A stretch of 64,000 nucleotides of DNA from contig JAFWSH010000014.1 in assembly GCA_017519405.1 (NCBI GenBank), positions 1 to 64,000 on the forward strand, written 5' to 3'. The notes under the pieces were generated by a model. It worked only from the letters and a program-made list of their open reading frames with translations, was not told the DNA's origin and searched no databases. The number at the start of each line of letters is the position of its first letter. Positions within the stretch are counted from its first letter, which is position 1. The stretch comes from Clostridia bacterium (GTDB lineage Bacteria; Bacillota; Clostridia; Christensenellales; Aristaeellaceae). The translations under genes were made by a program, and so were the position numbers. Of this stretch, positions 16,457 through 24,653 are shown piece by piece.

Positions 16457-19400
16457 ATGTCAAAGACCTTCAGGAAACTTGCTTCCCTGATCCTTGCGCT
16501 GTGCATGCTGCTGAGCTGCATGCCGGCGGTGGCCGGCACCATGTCCGGCGACATGGAGGCCAAGGGACACTTCTACGCAGACTACGTCACCCTGGACGAG
16601 GCGATGGAGGCCGGCAACCGGCTGCACATCACCATGACCCAGGAGGGCCAGGTGCTGCTGAAGAATGAGAACGGCGCCCTGCCGCTGGCCGCGGACGAGC
16701 GCGACATCACCTTCCTCGGCATCGCGTCCGTGGACTACAACCGCGCGGGCGGCGGCTCCGGCGCGACCCGGGGCACCAAGTATGCCCTGGACTGGTTCAC
16801 CGGGTTTGAACAGGAAGGCTTCCACATCAACCCCAAGACCAAGTCCCTCTACGAAAACCTGTTCGTGGTGCTGGGCGGCGCGCATGAGACCAACGACTCC
16901 GGCAAGCTGCTGGAGCCCGGCATGAGCTACTACAGCAAGTCCGTCACCGCGACCTTCAAGGCGTACAACGACGTGGCCGTGGTGTGCATCAGCCGCTTCG
17001 GCCGGGAGAACATGGACACGAAGACCAACAGCGTCGATGGCCATGCCGATCCCAATGACCACTACCTCCAGCTGGACGACAACGAGCATGAGCTGATCAA
17101 GCTGGCCAAGGCCAACTTCAAGAAGGTCGTGGTCATGATCAACTCCTCCATGATCATGCAGATCCCCGAGCTGAACGCTCCGGTGGACACCGAGTACGGC
17201 GTGGACGCCATCCTGTGGGTGGGCGGCATCGGCGACCAGGGCACCAAGGTCGCGGCCCAGATCCTGAAGGGTGACGTGAATCCCTCCGGCCATACCCCCG
17301 ACATCTGGCCGGCGGACTTCCACAAGGATCCCTCCTTCACCAATTTCTCCGACATGAGCCAGAACATCGACGAGAACGGTGACCGGATGACCTCCTGGCT
17401 CACCGCTCCCGACGGCTCCTCCACCGTCTTCTCCGACGTGGAGTTCCGCGAGGGCATCTACATGGGCTACCGCTACTACGAGACCAAGGCCGATGACATG
17501 AACGCGGCCGAGGCCGGCAGCGGCGACGCCTGGTATGCCGAGAACGTGCTCTATCCCTTCGGCTACGGCCTGTCCTACACCAGCTTCGAGTGGGAGCTGG
17601 TCGGCACCTCCGACAAGGCCATCACCGATCCCGCCCAGAAGATCTCCATGCAGGTGAAGGTCACCAACACCGGTGCCGTCGCCGGCAAGGACGTCGTCGA
17701 GCTGTACGCGACCACGCCCTACATCACCGGCGAGATTGAGAAGGCCTCCGCTGTGCTGGTGGGCTATGCCAAGACCAAGATGCTCAAGCCCGGCGAGTCC
17801 GACACGGTGACCATCGAGTTCACCGCGCAGGATATGGCTTCCTTCGACTGGAACGACGCCAACAAGAACGGCTTCGAAGGCTATGAGCTGGACGCCGGCG
17901 ATTATGTCATCTCCGCCCGCCGCAACAGCCATGACTGCGTGCTGGCCGAGACCTTCACCGCCGCGGAAAACATCCAGTGCAAATACGACCTGGTGACCGG
18001 CGCTGAGATCAAGCCGGTGTTCGTGGATGACTTCGACACTACCCGCGAGGACCTGCTGGAGAACATGATCTCCCGTGCCACCGGCCTCGAGCAGCCCAAG
18101 GCCCAGACCGCCGAAGAGCGCGTGCTGGAAGACTGGGAGTATGAGGTCCTGATGTCCGAGGAGACCTACAAGCCCTACCGCGACGAGGAAGGCCAGCCCT
18201 GGTACGTGGCGGAAGTGCCTGCCGAGTGGACCCAGGGCGCCGAGACCGACGTGACCCTGGCCGAGCTGGCCGGCCTGCCCTACACCGAGCCCACCGTGGT
18301 GGACGGCATTGCCACCATCGCCACCGACGAGGCCTCCCTCAAGTGGGAGTCCTACATGAACAGCCTCTCCTGGGATGACCTGGTGAACCTGTTCCTGGGC
18401 TCTGACGGCGGCCAGGACGGCCCCGTGCAGTTCGGCGGCACCTGCTGGGCTTCCACCCCCATCGCGGCGGCCACCTGGAACATCGAGCTGCTCGCCGAGC
18501 AGGGCATCATGTATGGCAACCAGGCGCTGCTGCAGGGCCGCTTCGCATGGCGCGGCCCGGGCACCAACATCCACCGCTCCCCCTTCAACGGCCGTGTGTT
18601 CGAGTACTACTCCGAGGATCCCTTCCTGACGGCCTCCATGGCGGCTGTCATCTGCGCCGGTGCCCAGAGCAAGGGCGTCTCCTGCTTCGCCAAGCACATG
18701 TTCGCCAACGTGCAGGAGCACAACCGCGCTGACTACGGCGGCGTCTGCACCTTCGCCACCGAGCAGACCTTCCGTGAGATCTACATGCGCTCCTTCGAAT
18801 GGATGGTCAAGTATGGCCACACCAACGGCATGATGACCTCCTTCAACCGCATCGGCTATGTGGTCAACTCCAATAACTGGGTCGTGCACGAGGACGTGCT
18901 CCGCAAGGAGTGGGGCTTCCAGGGCGCCACGGTCAATGACGCCTGGGCCAAGGACTTCTCCTCCGCCGACCTGATGATCCGCGCCGGCGACGACACCTTC
19001 ATGAACGGCGACGCTTCCTTCACCAAGACCTACCTGACCAAGGGCGAGTGGGACGCCTCCCTGCGCGACGGCAAGGGCGACGTGCTGGTGCCCAATGAGG
19101 ACGGCGACGGCACCTTCGAGTCCACCACCCACTACTTCGCGATGCGCAAGTCCGCGCAGCGCACCCAGATGGCAAAGGTCAACAGCAACCAGTACAAGAA
19201 CTTCGCCACCGACTACGCCCTGACCGCCACTGTGTACTACGGCGTGGGCAACGCGGCGCAGATCGAGTGCGAGGACACCTCCGACTTCACCGTCACCCTG
19301 TGCGAGGGCCAGGAGCTGCCCCTGGGCCTGAGCGCCAGCGGCTTCGTGGTGAGCTATGAGCAGCCCATCCTGGGCCAGTATCAGCCCGGCGATCCCGAGT

Positions 19401-20041
19401 ACAAGCAGGGCTGGGGCGTGGACAACAACATCTATGGCGAGTATGCGCCGCAGGGCACCTACACCGTGCTGGTGGACATGGACTGCGACGGCTACATCAA
19501 GGTGAGCAATGTCACCCTGACCATCAACGTGGTCTCCCCCTATCAGGTCAACGGACAGATCATCGCCGGCAAGGATGGCGCTGATCCCGAGGTGCACGTG
19601 AAGGCCGGCGAGGATGTCATCATCGACACCAGGCCCTTCGCCTACCAGGCCTTCCTCTCCACTGCCGGCATGGGCAAGGAGATCACCAACTGGTACATCA
19701 AGAACGGCGCCCGCTATCTGCGCAACGAGGAGAAGACCCACGCCGACGGCCCCACCATCGACATCTCCGAGGCCGAGGAAAAGCATGAGGTCACCTTCGC
19801 TGTGGAGGGTGCCGACGGCATCGAGGTCGAGTACCTCACCGGCACCGCCTACGGCCTGCGCACCAACAAGCCCTTCACCGTGAACACCGGCATCAAGCTG
19901 GTCGCGCCCGCTCCCGGCACCTATAACCTCGTGATCACCCAGAATGTGCCCTGGGCGCCCGCGCTGTCCGGCATCTGGCTGATGCCCGCCATGGGCGGTG
20001 AGGAAACCTTCACCCAGGCCATCACCCTGGTGGTTGAGTAA
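16457..20041 (+). CDS. Secreted permuted GH3 beta-glycosidase with C-terminal Ig-like extension
   Basis: 1194 residues. A signal peptide (1-26) precedes the GH3_C domain (GQVLLKNENGALPL to EGIYMGYRYYE, Glu332, and YPFGYGLSYTSFEW), a Fn3-like domain (~395-475), and the TIM barrel (~640-900) with GPGTNIHRSPFNGRVFEYY, CFAKHMFAN and nucleophile Asp828 in VNDAW. A ~275-residue C-terminal part resembling bacterial Ig modules (ALTATVYYG..., then INVVSPYQVNG) follows and is not needed for catalysis; it could bind glycan or wall. No C-terminal membrane segment is seen. RBS GAAAGGAAG. It heads the cassette-1 enzyme operon behind the regulator pair; its closest partner here is 31024-34182, which sits in the same place in cassette 2. 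Confidence 0.93.
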   Translation: MSKTFRKLASLILALCMLLSCMPAVAGTMSGDMEAKGHFYADYVTLDEAMEAGNRLHITMTQEGQVLLKNENGALPLAADERDITFLGIASVDYNRAGGGSGATRGTKYALDWFTGFEQEGFHINPKTKSLYENLFVVLGGAHETNDSGKLLEPGMSYYSKSVTATFKAYNDVAVVCISRFGRENMDTKTNSVDGHADPNDHYLQLDDNEHELIKLAKANFKKVVVMINSSMIMQIPELNAPVDTEYGVDAILWVGGIGDQGTKVAAQILKGDVNPSGHTPDIWPADFHKDPSFTNFSDMSQNIDENGDRMTSWLTAPDGSSTVFSDVEFREGIYMGYRYYETKADDMNAAEAGSGDAWYAENVLYPFGYGLSYTSFEWELVGTSDKAITDPAQKISMQVKVTNTGAVAGKDVVELYATTPYITGEIEKASAVLVGYAKTKMLKPGESDTVTIEFTAQDMASFDWNDANKNGFEGYELDAGDYVISARRNSHDCVLAETFTAAENIQCKYDLVTGAEIKPVFVDDFDTTREDLLENMISRATGLEQPKAQTAEERVLEDWEYEVLMSEETYKPYRDEEGQPWYVAEVPAEWTQGAETDVTLAELAGLPYTEPTVVDGIATIATDEASLKWESYMNSLSWDDLVNLFLGSDGGQDGPVQFGGTCWASTPIAAATWNIELLAEQGIMYGNQALLQGRFAWRGPGTNIHRSPFNGRVFEYYSEDPFLTASMAAVICAGAQSKGVSCFAKHMFANVQEHNRADYGGVCTFATEQTFREIYMRSFEWMVKYGHTNGMMTSFNRIGYVVNSNNWVVHEDVLRKEWGFQGATVNDAWAKDFSSADLMIRAGDDTFMNGDASFTKTYLTKGEWDASLRDGKGDVLVPNEDGDGTFESTTHYFAMRKSAQRTQMAKVNSNQYKNFATDYALTATVYYGVGNAAQIECEDTSDFTVTLCEGQELPLGLSASGFVVSYEQPILGQYQPGDPEYKQGWGVDNNIYGEYAPQGTYTVLVDMDCDGYIKVSNVTLTINVVSPYQVNGQIIAGKDGADPEVHVKAGEDVIIDTRPFAYQAFLSTAGMGKEITNWYIKNGARYLRNEEKTHADGPTIDISEAEEKHEVTFAVEGADGIEVEYLTGTAYGLRTNKPFTVNTGIKLVAPAPGTYNLVITQNVPWAPALSGIWLMPAMGGEETFTQAITLVVE

Positions 20042-20065
20042 GCGTTCTTCCCCCTGTAACCCCCT

Positions 20066-20095
20066 GGGCTCCGGCTGGCTGTCCGGCCGGAGCCC
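20066..20095 (+). promoter_or_regulatory. Intergenic hairpin between GH3 and binding protein, cassette 1
   Basis: GGGCTCCGGC pairs perfectly with GCCGGAGCCC; no T-run follows. The equivalent gap in cassette 2 has a 14-base hairpin with the same CTCCGGC core. It probably stabilises upstream mRNA or attenuates expression of downstream genes. Confidence 0.6.
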
Positions 20096-20137
20096 CTTCC
20101 CATCCCTGTCTCTTCTGGACATAAGGAGGAACCATTG

Positions 20138-21487
20138 ATGAAGAAACTGATCGCCCTGCTGCTGGCTCTGATCCTGGCCCTGGCCTGTACGGCCGCCTTC
20201 GCCGGTGATGACATCGACAGCAGCAAAACCGTGACGAAGCTGGAGATCGGCCAGCTGCCGGCCAAGACTGCCTATGTGGTGGGCGAGACCTTCTCCCTGG
20301 AGGGCGGCACCGTGATCGTCACCTACGACGACGGCTCCACCGACGAGGTCCCCATGACCGCCAAGGGCCTCTCCATCAAGGAACCCGGCATGAAGGCCTC
20401 CGGCACCAAGACCGTGACCATCAAGGCCGGCAAGAAGCAGGCCCGCTTCACCATCGACGTGGCCAACAACAGCTTCTTCGTGACCTATGACCTGAACTAC
20501 GAAGGCGCGCCCGCCGCCGAGCAGGTGGAGACCGTCAAGGGCCAGAAGGCCGAGGAAAAGACGCCTGCCCGGGACGGCTACACCTTCGCCGGGTGGTTCG
20601 TGAACCCCGACTTCACCGAGCCCTACAACTTCAAGACTGAGATCACCGGCGACGTGAGCCTCTACGCCCTGTGGACCCGGGACGGCGCCGAGAACGCGGA
20701 CGTCACCTTCGACTACGGCTACTATGGCAAGCGGATCGCCTCCTACAGCTATCCCGTGGAGGTGGGCACCGCCGTATCGCGCCCCGCGGCCGATCCCGAG
20801 CGGGTGGGCTATGCTTTCGACCAGTGGGTCAACGCCGACGGCAGCGCCTATGACTTCAGCGCACCCGTCACCGGCCCCGTGACCATCACCGCCTCCTGGA
20901 CCAAGACCCAGAGCGGCGTGGAGACCTACGTCTTCGAGGCGGAGGACACCAACCTGACCGGCAAGACCGGCCCCGCCGTCTCCGGCACCGCCAATGAGAT
21001 CGGCATGATCATGATCAAGGAAGACCGGGACTGCTCCAACGACCGCTGCGTGGGCTATCTGTATTCCTTCGGCAACAGCCTGGAGTTCTACTTCGCCTCT
21101 GACACCGACACCGAGAACGCCACCCTCATCCTGAGCCTCTCCGCGGAGATGGGCAACGTCAGCCTGAACGAGACCAATTACGGCATCTACCTGAATGACC
21201 AGAAGCTGAGCTATGACCCCATCGTCATCGACGATGTGCCGGAGTTCGACGCGGTGCTGTACGTCGCGGACTGCCCGCCCTTCCGCAGCTATGTGGTGGC
21301 ACAGGGCGTGCCCCTGAAGCAGGGCGCCAACCTGGTCAAGCTGGTCACCGAGAACAACGAGAGCTATCCCGGCTCCACCATGACCGCCCACGCGCCGCTG
21401 GTGGACTGCCTGAAGGTGGAGACCGATGCAGTGCTGATCTGGGACGAAAACCATGGCGTTCCCGCTCTGGACAACTACAAGAAGTAA
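20138..21487 (+). CDS. Secreted binding protein: Ig-like, two InlB repeats, CBM-like domain
   Basis: 449 residues from ATG 20138, 8 bases after AAGGAGG. A signal peptide (~1-24) is followed by a bacterial Ig-like domain (VTKLEIGQLPAKTAYVVGE), two InlB/Flg_new repeats (GYTFAGWFVNPDFTE...YALWT and GYAFDQWVNADGSAYDF...ASWT) and a C-terminal domain opening with YVFEAEDTNLTGKTG, the start typical of CBM6/CBM35-like galactose-binding folds. No catalytic residues are evident. It sits between a secreted and a membrane GH3 and is clearly paralogous to the lipoprotein at 34258. The inferred job is to hold the substrate near the enzymes. Confidence 0.8.
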   Translation: MKKLIALLLALILALACTAAFAGDDIDSSKTVTKLEIGQLPAKTAYVVGETFSLEGGTVIVTYDDGSTDEVPMTAKGLSIKEPGMKASGTKTVTIKAGKKQARFTIDVANNSFFVTYDLNYEGAPAAEQVETVKGQKAEEKTPARDGYTFAGWFVNPDFTEPYNFKTEITGDVSLYALWTRDGAENADVTFDYGYYGKRIASYSYPVEVGTAVSRPAADPERVGYAFDQWVNADGSAYDFSAPVTGPVTITASWTKTQSGVETYVFEAEDTNLTGKTGPAVSGTANEIGMIMIKEDRDCSNDRCVGYLYSFGNSLEFYFASDTDTENATLILSLSAEMGNVSLNETNYGIYLNDQKLSYDPIVIDDVPEFDAVLYVADCPPFRSYVVAQGVPLKQGANLVKLVTENNESYPGSTMTAHAPLVDCLKVETDAVLIWDENHGVPALDNYKK

Positions 21488-21542
21488 GCGGTGAAGCCCG
21501 GGAAACCGGCTCTGCAGCTGAAGGCAAAGGAGATGGAACACT

Positions 21543-24500
21543 GTGGCGAATGAAAAAGCGAGAACCAAACCCAAGAAGAGCAAAGCGGTCGTTATCTGGG
21601 CAATTTTCGCGGTGATCATCCTGCTGGCGGGGAGCGTCGCGAACTACGTGACCCTGGGTCTGCCGGGAAGCCTGAACAAGGTGCTGGACAAGCCCATGGC
21701 CTGGATCGGCGAAAAGGTGGGCTTTGACCTGAGCGCCGGCGGAATGAACGGCCTGCTGGACACGGTGTTCGGCGGTCGGCGTCCGATCTACAACACCGAG
21801 GTTGTCTCCATGTATCCCGCCCGGAAGGCGCAGAACAAGGCTGAGGCCTTTGCCAACGCCCAGGCGGTCAACCGCCGTCTGGCGGAGGAAGGCTTCGTGC
21901 TGCTGAAGAACCAGAACGCGGCCCTGCCCCTGCCCGCCGGCGCGAAGATCTCCGTCTTCGGTAAGAACAGTGTCAACCTGTCCTACGGCGGCTCCGGCTC
22001 CGGCGGTTTCGACACCAGCAACAACCAGGACCTCTTTGCAAGCCTGGCCGCTGCCGGCTTCACCGTGAACCCGACCCTCAAGAGCTTCTATGAGAACAAC
22101 GGCCAGTCCGGCAATGCCCGCTCCGCCAACTCCAGCGACCTGGACAGCGGCAGCAATCAGCGCATCGCCACGGCCGAAACCCCGCAGGTCAAGTACACCG
22201 ACAGCGTGAAGAAGAGCTATGCCTCCTACAAGGACGCGGCGGTGGTGGTCATCACCCGCATCGGCGGCGAGGGCTTCGACCTGCCCCGCTACCAGGGCAC
22301 CACGGAGGGGGCCACGGCTCCCGACAGCCACTACCTGGAGCTGGACCAGAACGAGATGGATCTGCTGGCGGCGGTGACCGACGGCAGCTTCGATCGCGTG
22401 GTGGTGCTGTTCAACACCCCCTCCAGCTTTGAGGCGACCTTTCTCACCGACCCGGCCTACGCGGCCTTCGCCGACAAGATCGACGCGGCGATGTGGATCG
22501 GCTTCACCGGCTCCAACGGCATCGCTGCCCTGGGCGACGTGCTGAAGGGCACCGTGAACCCCTCCGGCCGGCTGGTGGACACCTGGGCGGCGGACTTCAC
22601 AAAGAACCCCGCCTTCGCCAACTTCGGCACCGGCGCAAACCCGGACTCCACCGACAAGTATGACGGTGGCCTGTACTACTCCGTCGACTACGAGGAGGGC
22701 ATCTACGTCGGCTACCGCTACTATGAGACCCGCGGCTTCACCGACGGCGAGGACTGGTATAAGGCCAATGTGGTGTTCCCCTTCGGCTACGGCCTGAGCT
22801 ACACCGAGTTCGAGTGGACGGCGGGCGAGCCCTCCGCCGCGCAGATCGAAGCGGGGACAGCCGTCACCGTACCTGTTACCGTGAAGAACACCGGCAAGAC
22901 GGCAGGCAAGGACGTGGTGCAGCTGTATGCCTCCGCGCCTTACACCGAGGGCGGCATCGAGAAGGCCCACAAGGTGCTGGTGGGCTTCGCCAAGACCGGC
23001 CTGCTGGCGCCCGGCGCCTCCGAGACTGTGACTGTGTCCTTCGACCCCTACACCGCGGCCAGCTACGACTACCGCGATGCCAACGGCAATGGCTTCAACG
23101 GCTATGAGCTGGAGGCAGGCGAATACACCCTGTACGTCTCCCGCAACGCCCACGAAGCGGTGAAGGAAATCGCCCTGACGCTGGAGGAGGACATTCAGCT
23201 GGGCGAGGATCCGGTGACCGGCAATGAAGTCGCCAACCGCTACACCGACATGGACGAGTACCTGGACAGCGACTGGCAGCTGGACACCCAGCTGAGCCGC
23301 TCCGACTGGGAGGGCACCTGGCCCACGCCGCAGACCGCGGCGACCCACGCGGGCACCGACGAGCTCTATGAACAGATCAAGGACACCGAGCACAACAACC
23401 CCACGGACTTCGACGAAGAAGAGTATCCCTGGTTCGGCGATGAACCCACCATGACACTGCGGGATCTGCTGCCAGAGACGGCCGCGGACGGGTATCATGA
23501 GCTGGTGTCCTATGACGATGAGCGTTGGGAAGAGCTCCTGATGGGCTGCGATGATGTGGAAGCGCTGAACCTTATCAACAACGGTGCCTACCACACGCTG
23601 GCCATGGAGACGGTGGGCCTGCCCTCGACCCTCCACGGCGACGGCCCCGCAGGCTTCACCTGCTTCATGAACAAGGAGCAGATCAACGGCACCTGCCAGT
23701 ATGTCTCCGAACCGCTGATGGCTTCCACCTGGAATATGACCCTCATGGTTGAGATGGGCGAAGCCCTGGGCGAGGAGGGCGTGATGGGCGACAAGGCCAC
23801 CGGCCAGCCCTACTCCAGCATCTACGCCCCGGGCGTGAACATCCACCGCAGTCCCTTCGGCGGCCGCTGCTCCGAATACTTCTCCGAGGATCCCTACATC
23901 TCGGGCATGATGGGCGCCGCGGAGATCCAGGGTATGCAGAGTCTGGGCGTCATCCCCACGGTGAAGCATTTCGTGGCCAATGAGCAGGAGACCCACCGTT
24001 CCATCGGCGGCGACCTGAGCTGGCTGAGCGAGCAGACCCTGCGGGAGATCTACCTGAAGCCCTTTGAGTACACGGTGAAGGTGGGCGAAGCCCGCGGCCT
24101 GATGAGCTCCTTCAACCGCATCGGTGCCCGCTGGACCGGCGGCGACTACCGCCTGCTGACGGAGATCCTCCGGGAGGAGTGGGGCTTCAACGGCTACGTC
24201 ATCTGCGACTTCAACACCATTCCCCAGTACATGATCCCCCGGCAGATGTTCTACGCCGGCGGCAGCCTGGACCTTGCCACCCTGGCCAGCTCCATGTGGA
24301 CGGAGTGCGACTCCTCCGACAACGGCGATGCCATCGTGCTGTTCCGTGCCGCAAAGGATCTGATGTACGCCTTTGTGAACTCCAACGCCATGAACGCGGA
24401 AGTCATCGGTTACGATCCGCCCGCCTGGCATGGCATGGTCAAGTGGATCAACATCGGACTGATCGCCCTGGTGGTGATCTGGGGCGTGCTGGCCTTCGTC

Positions 24501-24560
24501 CGCCGCTTCACCTACAACAAGAAGCAGAAAGCGAAGTTCGCTGCTGCGAATCCCTCCTGA
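21543..24560 (+). CDS. Permuted GH3 beta-glycosidase anchored in the membrane at both ends
   Basis: 1005 residues, GTG start after AAAGGAG. A basic N-terminus precedes a membrane segment (~15-38, VVIWAIFAVIILLAGSVANY). The GH3_C domain follows (GFVLLKNQNAALPLP ... EGIYVGYRYYE, Glu385), then Fn3-like, then the TIM barrel with GVNIHRSPFGGRCSEYFSED, KHFVANEQETHR and nucleophile Asp889 in VICDFN. A second membrane segment (~965-985, INIGLIALVVIWGVLAFV) and a Lys-rich tail end the protein. Positive charges at both cytoplasmic ends fit an N-in/C-in topology with the whole enzyme outside. Cassette 2 has a close counterpart at 35602 with the same ICDFN motif. Confidence 0.93.
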   Translation: MANEKARTKPKKSKAVVIWAIFAVIILLAGSVANYVTLGLPGSLNKVLDKPMAWIGEKVGFDLSAGGMNGLLDTVFGGRRPIYNTEVVSMYPARKAQNKAEAFANAQAVNRRLAEEGFVLLKNQNAALPLPAGAKISVFGKNSVNLSYGGSGSGGFDTSNNQDLFASLAAAGFTVNPTLKSFYENNGQSGNARSANSSDLDSGSNQRIATAETPQVKYTDSVKKSYASYKDAAVVVITRIGGEGFDLPRYQGTTEGATAPDSHYLELDQNEMDLLAAVTDGSFDRVVVLFNTPSSFEATFLTDPAYAAFADKIDAAMWIGFTGSNGIAALGDVLKGTVNPSGRLVDTWAADFTKNPAFANFGTGANPDSTDKYDGGLYYSVDYEEGIYVGYRYYETRGFTDGEDWYKANVVFPFGYGLSYTEFEWTAGEPSAAQIEAGTAVTVPVTVKNTGKTAGKDVVQLYASAPYTEGGIEKAHKVLVGFAKTGLLAPGASETVTVSFDPYTAASYDYRDANGNGFNGYELEAGEYTLYVSRNAHEAVKEIALTLEEDIQLGEDPVTGNEVANRYTDMDEYLDSDWQLDTQLSRSDWEGTWPTPQTAATHAGTDELYEQIKDTEHNNPTDFDEEEYPWFGDEPTMTLRDLLPETAADGYHELVSYDDERWEELLMGCDDVEALNLINNGAYHTLAMETVGLPSTLHGDGPAGFTCFMNKEQINGTCQYVSEPLMASTWNMTLMVEMGEALGEEGVMGDKATGQPYSSIYAPGVNIHRSPFGGRCSEYFSEDPYISGMMGAAEIQGMQSLGVIPTVKHFVANEQETHRSIGGDLSWLSEQTLREIYLKPFEYTVKVGEARGLMSSFNRIGARWTGGDYRLLTEILREEWGFNGYVICDFNTIPQYMIPRQMFYAGGSLDLATLASSMWTECDSSDNGDAIVLFRAAKDLMYAFVNSNAMNAEVIGYDPPAWHGMVKWINIGLIALVVIWGVLAFVRRFTYNKKQKAKFAAANPS

Positions 24561-24584
24561 GACAACTGAACAGAAATGACAGCC

Positions 24585-24612
24585 GGGCCGCCCTCAGCGA
24601 TGGGGGCGGCCC
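24585..24612 (+). promoter_or_regulatory. Intergenic hairpin between two GH3 genes
   Basis: GGGCCGCCC pairs perfectly with GGGCGGCCC. There is no T-run. A TACATAAT resembling a -10 box lies just downstream, so a separate start for the next GH3 is possible. Confidence 0.5.
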
Positions 24613-24653
24613 TCGCCCATCATACATAATCCCGCCATGAGGAGGTCAGCACC

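Noticed and set aside
16460..21619. Very long open frame on the minus strand across GH3 and binding-protein genes
   Set aside because: It is antisense to well-supported genes; high GC at third positions keeps this frame open. No ribosome site, domain or sensible protein composition (Gly/His/Val/Asp repeats).
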